A stretch of 64,000 bases of DNA from an uncultured Clostridia bacterium (GCA_948466345.1 CAOKAC010000007.1:44273-108272); one strand, 5' to 3'; counted from the stretch's first letter, positions 33,821-42,747 are shown. The notes: generated by a model not told the origin, from the sequence alone. Numbers and translations are program-made.

Positions 33821-34170
33821 TATTATTACTTTTTTGTTCTAATACCGCTGCAATAAAATGCTCGGTCATTCCTTTATAGTGATTAAAAGTTGCTGTGTCT
33901 AATTGTCTTATTTGTTCATTAATAATAAAAATATCTTTATCAGATATCTCTCCAGTCATCAAAATAATCACAACTAATCCCATTAGCAGTACAAAGGTCA
34001 AGCATACTGTAAGGCGATAAAAAACTTTTACCCAACTCTGCATCAGAAATGGCTTGTTGCGTCACATTGGCGATTTCAGCAGCATCCTCTTGTGTTAATC
34101 CTTTGGTTTTCCGCGCCTCAAAATACCTCTGTCCCATTTCTTTTAATAATTGCTTTTTCTCAATAGCCAT
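33816..34170 (-). pseudogene. Frameshifted XRE-type HTH regulator (copy 2)
   Basis: Two overlapping minus-strand frames form one regulator. The first (34170 downward) gives MAIEKKQLLKEMGQRYFEAR, then an HTH and ends GISCDYFDDWRDI; the second, from about 33966, continues as LMTGEISDKD...FIAAVLEQK. Regulators of this type normally read CDYLMTGE at this point. One extra T in the run at 33961-33964 moves the frame, so the gene is broken or the run was misread. It has a ribosome site before the ATG. The last 3 nt lie in the 98-bp repeat. Confidence 0.82.
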
Positions 34171-34253
34171 TATTGCTGATTCCCTCTATGTATACACTTT
34201 TAAAGATTATACAAGCAAATCCGTAAAAATACCACAATACTGCAATCTACCTG

Positions 34254-34568
34254 CTACTTTGTATGATTCAGTTTTTCGCAAAACTCAACAATAGCTTTTG
34301 AGGTATCTTTTGATAGAGTTCTATAATATTTCAATAAAATCTTTTCATCTTGTGTTAAATATGTAACACTGTCATCTTCGTTAAAAAACTCCGACATCGT
34401 CATATTCATACTAACCACTAGCATTTCTAAAGTCTCAACAGTTGCACTTTTTGTACCTCTTTCAAGATTTCGAATATGGCTTTCTGAAACATCACTATCT
34501 TTGGACAATTTATAAACACTTATATTCTTACTATCCCGCACCTGTTTTAGACGCTTACCTACATGCAT
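34254..34568 (-). CDS. XRE-type HTH regulator (copy 3)
   Basis: A 104-aa protein with an N-terminal HTH (RLKQVRDSKNISVYKLSKDS, then VSESHIRNLERGTKSATVETL) and a C-terminal helix ending KAIVEFCEKL. It resembles the other XRE genes nearby in size and layout, although identity is low by eye. The base composition is lower in GC than the murF and ddl genes. The ATG follows AAGGGGGA. Its function is unknown, probably a small repressor. Confidence 0.8.
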   Translation of the reverse strand: MHVGKRLKQVRDSKNISVYKLSKDSDVSESHIRNLERGTKSATVETLEMLVVSMNMTMSEFFNEDDSVTYLTQDEKILLKYYRTLSKDTSKAIVEFCEKLNHTK

Positions 34569-34699
34569 AATTATCCCCCTTAGCTCTTTAACCTAATTGT
34601 AATATTATTCCATACATTTGATAAGGCATTTATAGGATTGACATTTCATCACTATAGGCGTAAAATTATACTTATATTATATTTTGCTTGCTTTAAAAT

Positions 34700-34798
34700 A
34701 AAAATTGCTAAACCTTTTCCGGTTTAGCAATTTATATATGATATTTTTTGAAGGATAAGATCAAATTGCCAATTGCTTCTTTCTCATCATTATTCAAG
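34700..34798 (-). repeat. 99-bp direct repeat, copy B (intact gene end)
   Basis: The intact counterpart of 33723-33820: the last ~22 codons of the XRE gene at 34732 with its stop and terminator. The two copies differ at about four positions and one 1-nt indel. Confidence 0.8.
34705..34730 (-). terminator. Terminator of XRE copy 4
   Basis: A 10-bp stem TTGCTAAACC with GGTTTAGCAA (34705-34714 and 34721-34730), a 6-nt loop and a U-run on the minus strand. Confidence 0.8.
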
Positions 34799-35073
34799 CG
34801 TATAAAGTCATCTATCGTTACGCAACCTAAATTTGTAGTTAGCTTCTGTTTCAAATTCTCTATTGAAATTTTAATATTTGTACGCCCAAGCAAATAATCA
34901 ACATTCACATTAAAGAAGTCTGCCAACTGTGTAAGCATAGCTAACGGCGGCTGTTGATTACCGTTTTCATATTCAGAGATAGAAGACTGACTAATATGCA
35001 TGACTTCGGCTAATTCTGATTGAGATAAATCCTTATTCTCTCTAAGTTCTTTCAATCTTTCTGCTAAAAACAT
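34732..35073 (-). CDS. XRE-type HTH regulator (copy 4)
   Basis: A 113-aa Cro/C1-type regulator. The HTH runs from about 5 to 60 (AERLKELRENKDLSQSELAE, then VMHISQSSISEYENGNQQPP) followed by DFFNVNVDYLLGRTN, the typical end of the domain. The C-terminal part has a short helix pair ending in a lysine-rich tail. The ATG has GGGGTGG 4 nt upstream. Its 3' end and terminator are duplicated about 980 bp away. It is likely the parental copy for the decayed remnant. Confidence 0.83.
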   Translation of the reverse strand: MFLAERLKELRENKDLSQSELAEVMHISQSSISEYENGNQQPPLAMLTQLADFFNVNVDYLLGRTNIKISIENLKQKLTTNLGCVTIDDFIRLNNDEKEAIGNLILSFKKYHI

Positions 35074-35243
35074 CTAACCACCCCATTATTATTATATATA
35101 ATAACATTCTTTTCCTTTAAAATATTATTTTATTAGTATTTGGATTGAAAACGAAAAATATTTACCATTTATATTAGTATAAGTAATAAATTTAAGCAGT
35201 TTAGACTCTCTATATATTTATAAATAATATCGAGGTAGCAACA

Positions 35244-36353
35244 ATGCAACAACAAAATTACAAATCTCGGGTCGCCGCCATCTTCCTGCTGTTGTGTATA
35301 CTGCTGTTTTCTTCCTGCGATGATACGATACCGGCAGGAGATTTGCAAATCTCCTATTTGGACGTAGGTCAGGGAGACTGTTCCTTTCTGCTTTTGCCCG
35401 ACGGAAAAACCGTTCTGATCGATGCAGGCAATCCGGAAAACGGCCAGGAAATCATCCAATATATCCGGGACACCGGAACAGATACACTGGATTATGTAAT
35501 TGCCACCCATCCCCACGCGGACCATATCGGCGGCATGGCGGAAGTGATCCAGGCGTTTGACGTAAAAAACGTATATATGCCAAAAAAGTCCCACACAAGT
35601 GAGACCTTTGAAAATCTTCTGGATACAATAGAGGAAAAGAGACTTACTATTGAGACTGCGCGAGCCGGGAAAGTTCTGTTTGATGCAGACGGTTTGCGAG
35701 CAGAATTTCTGGCTCCTATCAATGAAAGCCATTCCAATCTCAACAACGCTTCTGCGGTTCTTCTGCTTACATACTATAACAATCGTTTTTTGTTCATGGG
35801 AGATGCAGAGAAGGAAGTGGAAAGCGAACTATTGGAGGATGGCACCGATATATCCGCCGATGTCTTAAAGGCAGGACATCACGGAAGCGATACCTCTTCT
35901 ACCCGCTCGTTTCTGAAGGCGGTGTCCCCCTCCGTCGGAATCATCAGTGTAGGAGAAAACAACAGTTACGGGCATCCCGATCCTCTCACACTGGCGACGT
36001 TCGCGGATATGGGGGTGGAAATTTGGCGCACAGATGAAAAAGGAACCATCGTTGTAACCAGCGATGGAGAAAATATTACGGTGCGCAATACAAACTTGCC
36101 GCCAAAGCAAAACACACCACCGCCCACTGATACGTCTACAGAAACACAGGAAACCTTACCCAAGGAAGATGATACAACAGTCCCCACACAGACGAATCCC
36201 CAAAGCATCACCGTTTACATTACAAAGAGTGGTAAAAAATATCATTGTGACGGATGCCGCTTTCTGAAAAATAGCAAAATTCCGGTATTTCTTGAGGAAC
36301 TGGACACAGAGCTATACACACCGTGCGCCGTATGCAACCCACCTGCAAAATGA
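35244..36353 (+). CDS. ComEC/Rec2-type MBL-fold lipoprotein
   Basis: A secreted lipoprotein of 369 aa. The lipobox LLFSSC puts the lipidated Cys at 25. The MBL-fold domain has THPHADHIGG (about 87-96), GDAEKEVE and GHHGSDTSST, as in ComEC C-terminal domains and late competence/MBL exonucleases. A linker rich in Pro and Thr (about 285-320) leads to a C-terminal domain with YHCDGCRFL and CAVCNPP, a likely metal-binding module. ComEC-related MBL proteins are thought to degrade DNA or nucleotides outside the cell. The DUF3006 gene starts 13 nt after the stop. Confidence 0.85.
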   Translation: MQQQNYKSRVAAIFLLLCILLFSSCDDTIPAGDLQISYLDVGQGDCSFLLLPDGKTVLIDAGNPENGQEIIQYIRDTGTDTLDYVIATHPHADHIGGMAEVIQAFDVKNVYMPKKSHTSETFENLLDTIEEKRLTIETARAGKVLFDADGLRAEFLAPINESHSNLNNASAVLLLTYYNNRFLFMGDAEKEVESELLEDGTDISADVLKAGHHGSDTSSTRSFLKAVSPSVGIISVGENNSYGHPDPLTLATFADMGVEIWRTDEKGTIVVTSDGENITVRNTNLPPKQNTPPPTDTSTETQETLPKEDDTTVPTQTNPQSITVYITKSGKKYHCDGCRFLKNSKIPVFLEELDTELYTPCAVCNPPAK

Positions 36354-36366
36354 GAAAGGACAATAC

Positions 36367-36564
36367 ATGAAAATAACCATCGATAGAATAGAAAACGATG
36401 TCGCAACAATGGAACTTCCTGACGGAAAGATTATAGATGTTCCCCGCCTGTTGTTTCCAGATGCAGTTGAAGGAGACGTTTATTCCATAGAAAAAGACAG
36501 TGCTGCAGGACACGTCAGGCACTGCCGTATTGAGGAGAAAATGCGTCGTTTGTTTAAGGACTGA
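36367..36564 (+). CDS. DUF3006 domain protein
   Basis: A small protein of 65 aa that matches DUF3006 in layout: MKITIDRIENDVATMELPDG and a short beta region. DUF3006 proteins commonly follow MBL/ComEC-like genes, and here the gene is cotranscribed with the lipoprotein. The ATG at 36367 is preceded by AAAGGA. There is no signal peptide. The function is unknown; it may modulate the partner enzyme. Confidence 0.78.
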   Translation: MKITIDRIENDVATMELPDGKIIDVPRLLFPDAVEGDVYSIEKDSAAGHVRHCRIEEKMRRLFKD

Positions 36565-36574
36565 TAGAATAAAA

Positions 36575-36608
36575 AAGGGAGGGCTTTCCTTTTGGAAAGC
36601 CCTCCCTT
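36575..36608. terminator. Bidirectional terminator after DUF3006
   Basis: A perfect 15-bp stem, AAGGGAGGGCTTTCC with its complement (36575-36589 and 36594-36608), with A and T runs on both sides, serves both the lipoprotein operon and the converging isomerase gene. Confidence 0.9.
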
Positions 36609-36623
36609 AAAATTATTTTTTTA

Positions 36624-37592
36624 TTATGCCCAAGAAATCGAAGTGGGCAACGGTTCAAACATAAGCGTATCTTTCAAAAATTCTACAGCCTTGGTGAGTC
36701 CTTCGTCCAAGCTCATGAGACTATCCTCATGTTCGATGGAAATCGCTCCATCATATCCTACAAGACGCAGGTTGCTGACCACATCTCTCCACCACTGTGC
36801 ATCGTGGCCATACCCGACCGCTCTGAACGACCAGGAACGATCTTTTACATGGATATAGTGTTTTGTATCCAGTACTCCGGTTCTGCCGGTATTGATGGGA
36901 TCCACCTTGGTATCCTTTGCATGGAAATGATAGATAGCATCTCCCAGATAGCGGATTGCAGCCGCAGGGTCCACTCCCTGCCAGATCAAATGAGATGGGT
37001 CAAAGTTTGCCCCAATCACCGGACCCACCGCCTCCCGCAAACGCATAAGTGTCTCCGGATTATATACGCAGAAGCCGGGATGCATTTCAAGCGCAATTTT
37101 AGTCACGCCATGGCTCTGGGCAAAAGCACTCATTTCTTTCCAATAGGGAATCATCACTTCATTCCACTGATACTCCAGCACATCTAGAAAATCGCCGGGC
37201 CAGGGACAAGTTACCCAGTTAGGCCGTTTGTCCTCCGGGCTGCCGCCTGGGCAACCGGAAAAGGTTACGATAGTATCGCATCCAACTTTTTCTGCCAAAA
37301 GCACTGCTTCCCGCAAGTCCCGGTCAAAGTTTGCTGCAGTTTCTTTATCGGGATGAATCGGATTGCCATGGCAGGCAAGAGCCGCCAACTCAATATCGTA
37401 TTTTTTGAATGTATCCTTCCACTCCTGAAGCTTTTTCTCATCCGCCAGAAGCTGTGCCGGATTACACTGCGCTTTTCCGGGGAACCCGCCTGCGCCAATC
37501 TCCACCGCCTGCACACCCAGGGGCTTCAGCTTTGCCAGTGTTTCATCTAAGGTTAGATCCCAGTACAGATTTGCCAATACACATAATTTCAT
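36624..37592 (-). CDS. Sugar phosphate isomerase/epimerase (AP endonuclease-2 fold)
   Basis: A 322-aa TIM-barrel protein of the xylose-isomerase-like/AP endonuclease 2 superfamily. Visible are VQAVEIGAGGFPG, LACHGNPIHP, KIALEMHPGF and IGANFDPSHL, with the metal ligands in EMH, DPSH, HFHAKD and SIEHED. These enzymes isomerise or epimerise sugars or inositol-like compounds; the exact substrate is unknown. The ATG at 37592 has GGAAGG upstream with 8-nt spacing. It follows the Gfo/Idh gene by 71 nt on the same strand, so the two probably act on one pathway. Confidence 0.85.
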   Translation of the reverse strand: MKLCVLANLYWDLTLDETLAKLKPLGVQAVEIGAGGFPGKAQCNPAQLLADEKKLQEWKDTFKKYDIELAALACHGNPIHPDKETAANFDRDLREAVLLAEKVGCDTIVTFSGCPGGSPEDKRPNWVTCPWPGDFLDVLEYQWNEVMIPYWKEMSAFAQSHGVTKIALEMHPGFCVYNPETLMRLREAVGPVIGANFDPSHLIWQGVDPAAAIRYLGDAIYHFHAKDTKVDPINTGRTGVLDTKHYIHVKDRSWSFRAVGYGHDAQWWRDVVSNLRLVGYDGAISIEHEDSLMSLDEGLTKAVEFLKDTLMFEPLPTSISWA

Positions 37593-37663
37593 ATGATATA
37601 CCTTCCGTTTTCCTATAACGATTCTGCGCGTACCATGACGCATGTCAACAAAACTGTAGTTTA

Positions 37664-38764
37664 TTATTTATTCAGGAATACAATATCGCCGGTCTTTGCA
37701 GACTCGTAAATGCCCTCCAGAATCTGGGTCACACAGTATGCCTGCTCAGGCAGAACGCAGGGCTCCTTGTCATCAATAATGGAATGAATCCACTGATAAG
37801 CTTCCCGCTCTGCGTCGGAACCGCCGCCGTTTCCGCTGTAATATGCAACTGCACCTACATTCAAGTCTATGTTCTTTACAACCTGTCGGTTGCCTTCTAC
37901 AGAGTTGAACCGCAGTCCGTCCAGCATATCGGCTCCACCCTTTGTACCACAAATTAAAGTCTGCGCTTCACGCACTTCCAAAGTATTCAGCGCCCATGCA
38001 GATTCCAGACTGATAGTAGCGCCGTTTTCCATCACAATAAAACCGAACGCGGAATCTTCTACTGTAAATTCATTGGGATCCCAGTCGCCGCATGCGTTTC
38101 CGGTCTGCGTCTGATAGCGGAACTTATGATAGGAAGTTCCTACACAATACTTGGGCTTATAGTTATCCATAGTCCACAAAGTAAGGTCGAGAGCATGTGT
38201 TCCGATATCGATCAGAGGACCGCCGCCCTGCTCGTACTCATTCAGGAAAACACCCCATGTAGGCACAAATCTGCGGCGAACCGCAAAAGCCTTAGCATAG
38301 TAAATATCGCCAAACTCGCCCCGAACTGCTGCTTCCTTTAAATACTGAGAGTCATTTCTCTGCCGGTTCTGATAGCCGATAGTGAGTTTCTTTCCAGTAC
38401 GCTTTGCAGCGTCAATCATCTTCATAGCTTCCACAGAGTTGATCGCCATAGGCTTTTCACACATAACATGCTTGCCGGCTTCCAGTGCGTCAACTGTGAT
38501 ATAGCTGTGGGAACGGTTGGGAGTACACACATGTACAACGTCAATGGAGGCATCCTCCAAGAGTTTTTTATAGTCGGTGTATACCTTTGCGTCTTTTGTA
38601 CCGTATTTTGCTTTTGCTGCCTCTGCACGAGACTCTTCCAAATCGCAGAATGCAACCATTTCTGCCTCGGGAACAAATTTAAGGCCGGGCATATGTTTGC
38701 CGTTTGCAATACCGCCGCAACCGATGATTCCTACCCGTACTTTATCATTTGCCATTGTAGCCAT
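37664..38764 (-). CDS. Gfo/Idh/MocA family oxidoreductase
   Basis: A 366-aa NAD(P)-dependent dehydrogenase. The Rossmann motif VGIIGCGGIANGKHMPG is near the N-terminus, the active-site MCEKPMA at about 98-104, and the second domain has DIGTHALDLTLW with the catalytic His. The family oxidises sugars, amino sugars or inositols. It is cotranscribed with the TIM-barrel isomerase. GGAGG lies 8 nt before the ATG. Its promoter is visible upstream. Substrate not inferable from sequence. Confidence 0.9.
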   Translation of the reverse strand: MATMANDKVRVGIIGCGGIANGKHMPGLKFVPEAEMVAFCDLEESRAEAAKAKYGTKDAKVYTDYKKLLEDASIDVVHVCTPNRSHSYITVDALEAGKHVMCEKPMAINSVEAMKMIDAAKRTGKKLTIGYQNRQRNDSQYLKEAAVRGEFGDIYYAKAFAVRRRFVPTWGVFLNEYEQGGGPLIDIGTHALDLTLWTMDNYKPKYCVGTSYHKFRYQTQTGNACGDWDPNEFTVEDSAFGFIVMENGATISLESAWALNTLEVREAQTLICGTKGGADMLDGLRFNSVEGNRQVVKNIDLNVGAVAYYSGNGGGSDAEREAYQWIHSIIDDKEPCVLPEQAYCVTQILEGIYESAKTGDIVFLNK

Positions 38765-38806
38765 TCGTTCTTCCTCCGAACTCTTGTTAGTTTAAGTACT
38801 TGTTTC

Positions 38807-38835
38807 ATTTTAATGAAATCATTTTGGGATTGCAA
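38807..38835 (-). promoter_or_regulatory. Promoter of the Gfo/Idh operon
   Basis: A -35 TTGCAA (38830-38835) and -10 TAAAAT (38807-38812) with a 17-nt spacer, 43 nt upstream of the ATG. Confidence 0.65.
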
Positions 38836-38930
38836 GAGCTATCAAATAAAATGTGCAGTCATTTTTGAATATCGTGTTTTTGCACATATATAAGAAAATG
38901 TTTTTGTATAAATCGCCCATGCAATTATGA

Positions 38931-38961
38931 AATCGGGATTCTGCCTTACAGAATCCCGATT
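38931..38961 (-). terminator. Terminator of the sialidase operon
   Basis: A perfect 13-bp stem, AATCGGGATTCTG with its complement (38931-38943 and 38949-38961), 4 nt below the stop of the sialidase-like gene. The U-run is poor. Confidence 0.72.
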
Positions 38962-38965
38962 GATA

Positions 38966-40108
38966 TTATTTACCGTTCAATCTCCATTTTGTATATAAAA
39001 CGCTTGTATGCCAATCGCCAGGCCAGCACTGATAATACACAGTCAGAATGGACCCGTCAGACAACTCTACAGAAGCTGGATATCCCATATCCAACTGCCC
39101 GTCTACTTCATCATTGAGGCAATAATCCTCCGTCCAGGTTTCCCCGTTGTCATAGCTGACACAGGCCCGTTCGCTTCTATCCTCGGGATCGCGGTCCTTC
39201 TTAAATCCGGAACCCCGACGACGGCCATAAGAACAAATCACAGCGCCGCTGGAATGTACCATAAGATGCGGAGGCGCGCCATCTACATACATGCATACCG
39301 GTGTAGACCAGGTTTTGCCTTTATCATCGGAATATGTTGTATATACAGTAAAGTCCGGCTGCGTTTTTCTCTCATGGATACGAATCGCTCCCAAAAGCCG
39401 GCCATTCGGCAGTTCCACTACATGCGGTTCATGCATGTTATCCACCACAATATCCTCGCCTGCCGGAACGGTACCTGTGTGATTCCATGTATACCCGCCA
39501 TCCTTGCTGGTATACACAACGATAGGATTAGGCGCCTCATAATCTGGATCCATCTGCTTGCCCATATACACCAGTGTACCGTCCTTACATACAGACGGCC
39601 CATGAGGTGCCGTCAGGGGAACACGAATAGGATCGCTCCAAGTCACGCCATAATCCTCAGACACTTTTACAAACGCGCCGGTGGCATTCTTTCGCTCCTC
39701 TTCCGGAAGCAAATCCCAGCACTCCGTAAAGCCTTTGGAAATTGCTTTATCAGGTTTAGCAAACCAGTCATAAGTCTGAATACTCTCGCAGTATCCCTCA
39801 TAACCTAGGGTAAACCAGCTCATCAGCATTTTTCCGTTACCCATGTAAGTAAGCCCCACGTCTCGATCATCAAAATAAGAATCATTGACAACAATAGGAG
39901 GACACCAGGTTTTTCCCTCGTCCCTGCTGATCCACATACAGTTTTTACCGGTAGGATCTACATGGGACATACGCATAGAAGATGCCCCTGCATACAACAC
40001 GCCGTTTTCATCTTTACAAACGGTTGGCCAGCCATTATATTTAAAGCATGTATTGGGTTTCTGCCGAAACACAATACCATGCTCTGCCTCTGGTCTGAAC
40101 GATTTCAT
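38966..40108 (-). CDS. Sialidase-fold (BNR repeat) protein, cytoplasmic
   Basis: A six-bladed beta-propeller of 380 aa with five Asp-box repeats: SRDEGKTW (61-68), SEDYGVTW (about 149), SKDGGYTW (about 206), SDDKGKTW (about 265) and SYDNGETW (about 330). Sialidases and other glycan-active propellers have this fold. There is no signal peptide, so it probably acts on imported oligosaccharide, or is another exo-glycosidase. It is in an operon with the NahK-like kinase 101 nt upstream. The classical RIP motif is not seen, so activity on sialic acid is not certain. Confidence 0.75.
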   Translation of the reverse strand: MKSFRPEAEHGIVFRQKPNTCFKYNGWPTVCKDENGVLYAGASSMRMSHVDPTGKNCMWISRDEGKTWCPPIVVNDSYFDDRDVGLTYMGNGKMLMSWFTLGYEGYCESIQTYDWFAKPDKAISKGFTECWDLLPEEERKNATGAFVKVSEDYGVTWSDPIRVPLTAPHGPSVCKDGTLVYMGKQMDPDYEAPNPIVVYTSKDGGYTWNHTGTVPAGEDIVVDNMHEPHVVELPNGRLLGAIRIHERKTQPDFTVYTTYSDDKGKTWSTPVCMYVDGAPPHLMVHSSGAVICSYGRRRGSGFKKDRDPEDRSERACVSYDNGETWTEDYCLNDEVDGQLDMGYPASVELSDGSILTVYYQCWPGDWHTSVLYTKWRLNGK

Positions 40109-40209
40109 ACTATACTACTCCTTTAGTTCAAGGGTCTCTGCCTCTTTCGTTGCAATAAGCGAATACACGTTTCTAAAATTGTCGCCTTTTGCAACTTATA
40201 TTTACAAAC

Positions 40210-41304
40210 TTACAGATATTTTCTTACGATAGCGTTCATCTGCTCCATTTTTTTGTCCATATCCGCCACAAGCTTCAGTTGATTGCGGGCGCGGTCCCGA
40301 TTCTGCTCAGGATAGTGAATCTGGAAATAAACATCTCCGTTTAAATAATCCCCAAGGAAACGAATGCCCACTTCCAGCGTCATGAGATATGCCCCCATAG
40401 GCAGGCCAAGAATTTCTTCTTCGGTCATGGTATCCCGCAATTCCCCCACAAAGCCGCGGACAAAGGTTTCAAACATTTCCAGATCAAGCTCCACTTTATC
40501 CAGATCCGTTTCATCTTCTTTTGCGGTAGATGCGCCAAAACGGATGGCATCGCCGAAATCATACAAAATCGATCCGGGCATAACGGTATCCAAGTCAATG
40601 ATGCATACGCCTTCTCCAGTGACCGCATCCATTAGTACATTGTTCAGTTTGGTATCGTTGTGGGTCACACACAGCTTGATTCTGCCATCGGCAATCCGAT
40701 CAATGATATAGGAGCATTTGTCAGATTTGGACAACGCAAATTCAATTTCACTGCGCATTTCAGCAGCACGGCCCAGTTTATCTTCCGATACCGCCTGTTT
40801 AAAGTCATTCATCCGGCTCACAGAATTATGGAAGTTTGGAATTGTCTCAAACAAGGTGTCCGCCGGATAATCAGACAGTTGCTTGAAAAAACGACCGAAA
40901 GCCACAGCACTTTTATAAAAGAGCTCCGGTGAATCAGGAGAGTTATAAGAAATAACATTATCGATTTCCAAATACGCCCGCCAATACCGTCCATCCGGAT
41001 CGACATAATAGTCGTTTCCATCTTTGGTTTCGATAATTTTACGGGCCTCCCTATCAGGATTTCCGCCTGCTTCTTCCACTTTTTTTGCTACATGACGAGT
41101 AACGCCCTTAATATTAGACATCAATTCCAGAGGATTTTTAAAAATATCCGTGTTGACCCGCTGCAGAATATACTGAGGATTTCCCTCGCCGCAGTCAACA
41201 AAAAACGTGTTGTTAATATGACCTGTGTCACACCGCTCAAACCGTACTGGTTTTGCTGCAAACTGAAAGGCGTTTCCAGCCTCTTCAAGATACTTGATCG
41301 ACAT
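40210..41304 (-). CDS. nahK: N-acetylhexosamine 1-kinase-like (NahK family)
   Basis: A 364-aa kinase of the aminoglycoside phosphotransferase fold. The catalytic loop THNDTKLNNVL has Asp217 and the metal-binding DLDT (about 238) lies in CIIDLDTVMPGS, as in NahK of bifidobacteria, which phosphorylates N-acetylhexosamines at C1. The ATG at 41304 is preferred because AGGAGG is 4 nt upstream. It is the first gene of the unit with the sialidase-like protein. The role in host glycan (for example mucin) breakdown is an inference. Confidence 0.83.
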   Translation of the reverse strand: MSIKYLEEAGNAFQFAAKPVRFERCDTGHINNTFFVDCGEGNPQYILQRVNTDIFKNPLELMSNIKGVTRHVAKKVEEAGGNPDREARKIIETKDGNDYYVDPDGRYWRAYLEIDNVISYNSPDSPELFYKSAVAFGRFFKQLSDYPADTLFETIPNFHNSVSRMNDFKQAVSEDKLGRAAEMRSEIEFALSKSDKCSYIIDRIADGRIKLCVTHNDTKLNNVLMDAVTGEGVCIIDLDTVMPGSILYDFGDAIRFGASTAKEDETDLDKVELDLEMFETFVRGFVGELRDTMTEEEILGLPMGAYLMTLEVGIRFLGDYLNGDVYFQIHYPEQNRDRARNQLKLVADMDKKMEQMNAIVRKYL

Positions 41305-41432
41305 AAGTCCTCCTGTAATAAACACGGCCTGCGGCCGATATCGTTCGCACCGAAAATTATCCGGCGGTCCTGTACACACAAAGAATACTGTGCCCATACT
41401 TTTTGCACATTCTTCTAAGTTGCAGTCTCTTC

Positions 41433-41461
41433 ATTATACCTTTCCAAATTGTGCCTGTCAA
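41433..41461 (-). promoter_or_regulatory. nahK promoter
   Basis: A consensus -35 TTGACA (41456-41461), 17-nt spacer and -10 TATAAT (41433-41438). The transcript has a ~120-nt leader with a 14-codon open frame starting at 41405 and a GC-rich CGGCCGCAGGCCG stretch. Confidence 0.82.
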
Positions 41462-41530
41462 GATATTTGATAAAAAATACAATTCTGTGATTTGTTCCCA
41501 CAGAATTTGCAAAGATAGCGCCTCTGCCAC

Positions 41531-41559
41531 TTGACTAAATTTTTGTATTGGTTTATAAT
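41531..41559 (+). promoter_or_regulatory. serC promoter
   Basis: A -35 TTGACT (41531-41536), 17-nt spacer and -10 TATAAT (41554-41559), about 55 nt before the serC ATG. It is divergent from the nahK promoter; the 309-nt gap holds nothing else recognisable. Confidence 0.82.
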
Positions 41560-41613
41560 AATTAGTAATAAAAATTTTGCCAACTTGGCATGACATAGGA
41601 AAGGACTTCTATT

Positions 41614-42699
41614 ATGAATAGAGTATTCAACTTCTCAGCCGGTCCCTCTATGCTTCCGCTGTCTGTTCTTGAAACCGCAGCAGCAGAACTGGTTTGCTAC
41701 AAAGACAGCGGGATGTCTGTGATGGAGATGAGTCATCGCTCTCCGGCTTATGAAGAAATCATTACTGCCGCTGGGGATTGCCTGCGTTCTCTGATGCAAA
41801 TTCCAGATAATTATAAGGTGCTCTTCATGCAGGGTGGTGCATCCACTCAGTTTGCCTGCGTTCCTCTGAACCTGATGAAAACCGGGAAGGCAGACTACGT
41901 TCTTTCCGGACAATTTTCTACAAAGGCATATAAAGAAGCACAGAAGTTTGGAGATGCACAGGCCGTTGCTTCTTCTAAAGACGATAATTTCTCTAAAATC
42001 CCCGCTTTAAGCCGGGATACCTTCCGTCCAGACGCAGACTATGTACACATTTGCTTCAACAACACCATTTACGGTACAAAATACAATGCAATTCCCGATA
42101 CAGGAGATATTCCTTTGGTAGCAGATATGTCCTCCTGTATCCTGTCTGAACCGATTGATGTTTCCCGTTTTGGCGTGATTTACGCCGGTGCGCAAAAAAA
42201 TATGGCTCCCGCTGGCGTAACAGTAGTAATTGTACGTGAAGATTTGCTGGGCAATGCGCGTCCTGAAACCCCTGCTATGCTGGATTGGAAGTTGATGGCA
42301 GATAACGACTCCATGTATAATACTCCGCCCTGTTATTCTATTTATATGCTGAAGCTGGTTTGCGAGTGGGTTCAGTCCATCGGTGGACTCTCTGAAATGA
42401 AGAAGCATAATGAACAGAAAGCCGCCCTCTTGTATGATTATCTGGATAGTCAGAACTACTACATAGCTCCTGTTGACCCGGCATACCGTTCCATGATGAA
42501 CGTCACCTTTGTTACAGGAGATGCAGAACTGGATAAGAAGTTTGCTTCTGAGGCCGGCGCCGCAGGACTAAAAAATTTGAAGGGCCACCGCTCCGTAGGC
42601 GGCATGCGTGCCTCCATCTATAACGCAATGCCTCTAGAAGGTGTGGAAACGCTGGTTGCCTTTATGAAAAAATTTGCTGCCGAAAACCCTAAGCACTAA
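41614..42699 (+). CDS. serC: Phosphoserine aminotransferase
   Basis: Converts 3-phosphohydroxypyruvate and glutamate to phosphoserine, step two of serine synthesis. At 361 aa it is the usual length. It begins with RVFNFSAGPSMLP, shows MQGGAST, and the PLP lysine lies in YAGAQKNMAPAG at about 192-203. The C-terminus has the HRSVGGMRASIYNA motif. AGGAAAGGA-type site before the ATG. serA follows within 50 nt, so both are cotranscribed. Confidence 0.96.
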   Translation: MNRVFNFSAGPSMLPLSVLETAAAELVCYKDSGMSVMEMSHRSPAYEEIITAAGDCLRSLMQIPDNYKVLFMQGGASTQFACVPLNLMKTGKADYVLSGQFSTKAYKEAQKFGDAQAVASSKDDNFSKIPALSRDTFRPDADYVHICFNNTIYGTKYNAIPDTGDIPLVADMSSCILSEPIDVSRFGVIYAGAQKNMAPAGVTVVIVREDLLGNARPETPAMLDWKLMADNDSMYNTPPCYSIYMLKLVCEWVQSIGGLSEMKKHNEQKAALLYDYLDSQNYYIAPVDPAYRSMMNVTFVTGDAELDKKFASEAGAAGLKNLKGHRSVGGMRASIYNAMPLEGVETLVAFMKKFAAENPKH

Positions 42700-42747
42700 G
42701 CAGTAAAAAAATCCTTCAATATATATTTATATGAAAGGTCTCACAAA

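Noticed and set aside
33723..34798. CRISPR-like or transposon repeats
   Set aside because: Two copies only, spaced about 980 bp, and they are the end of a gene with its terminator; there are no inverted ends or transposase.
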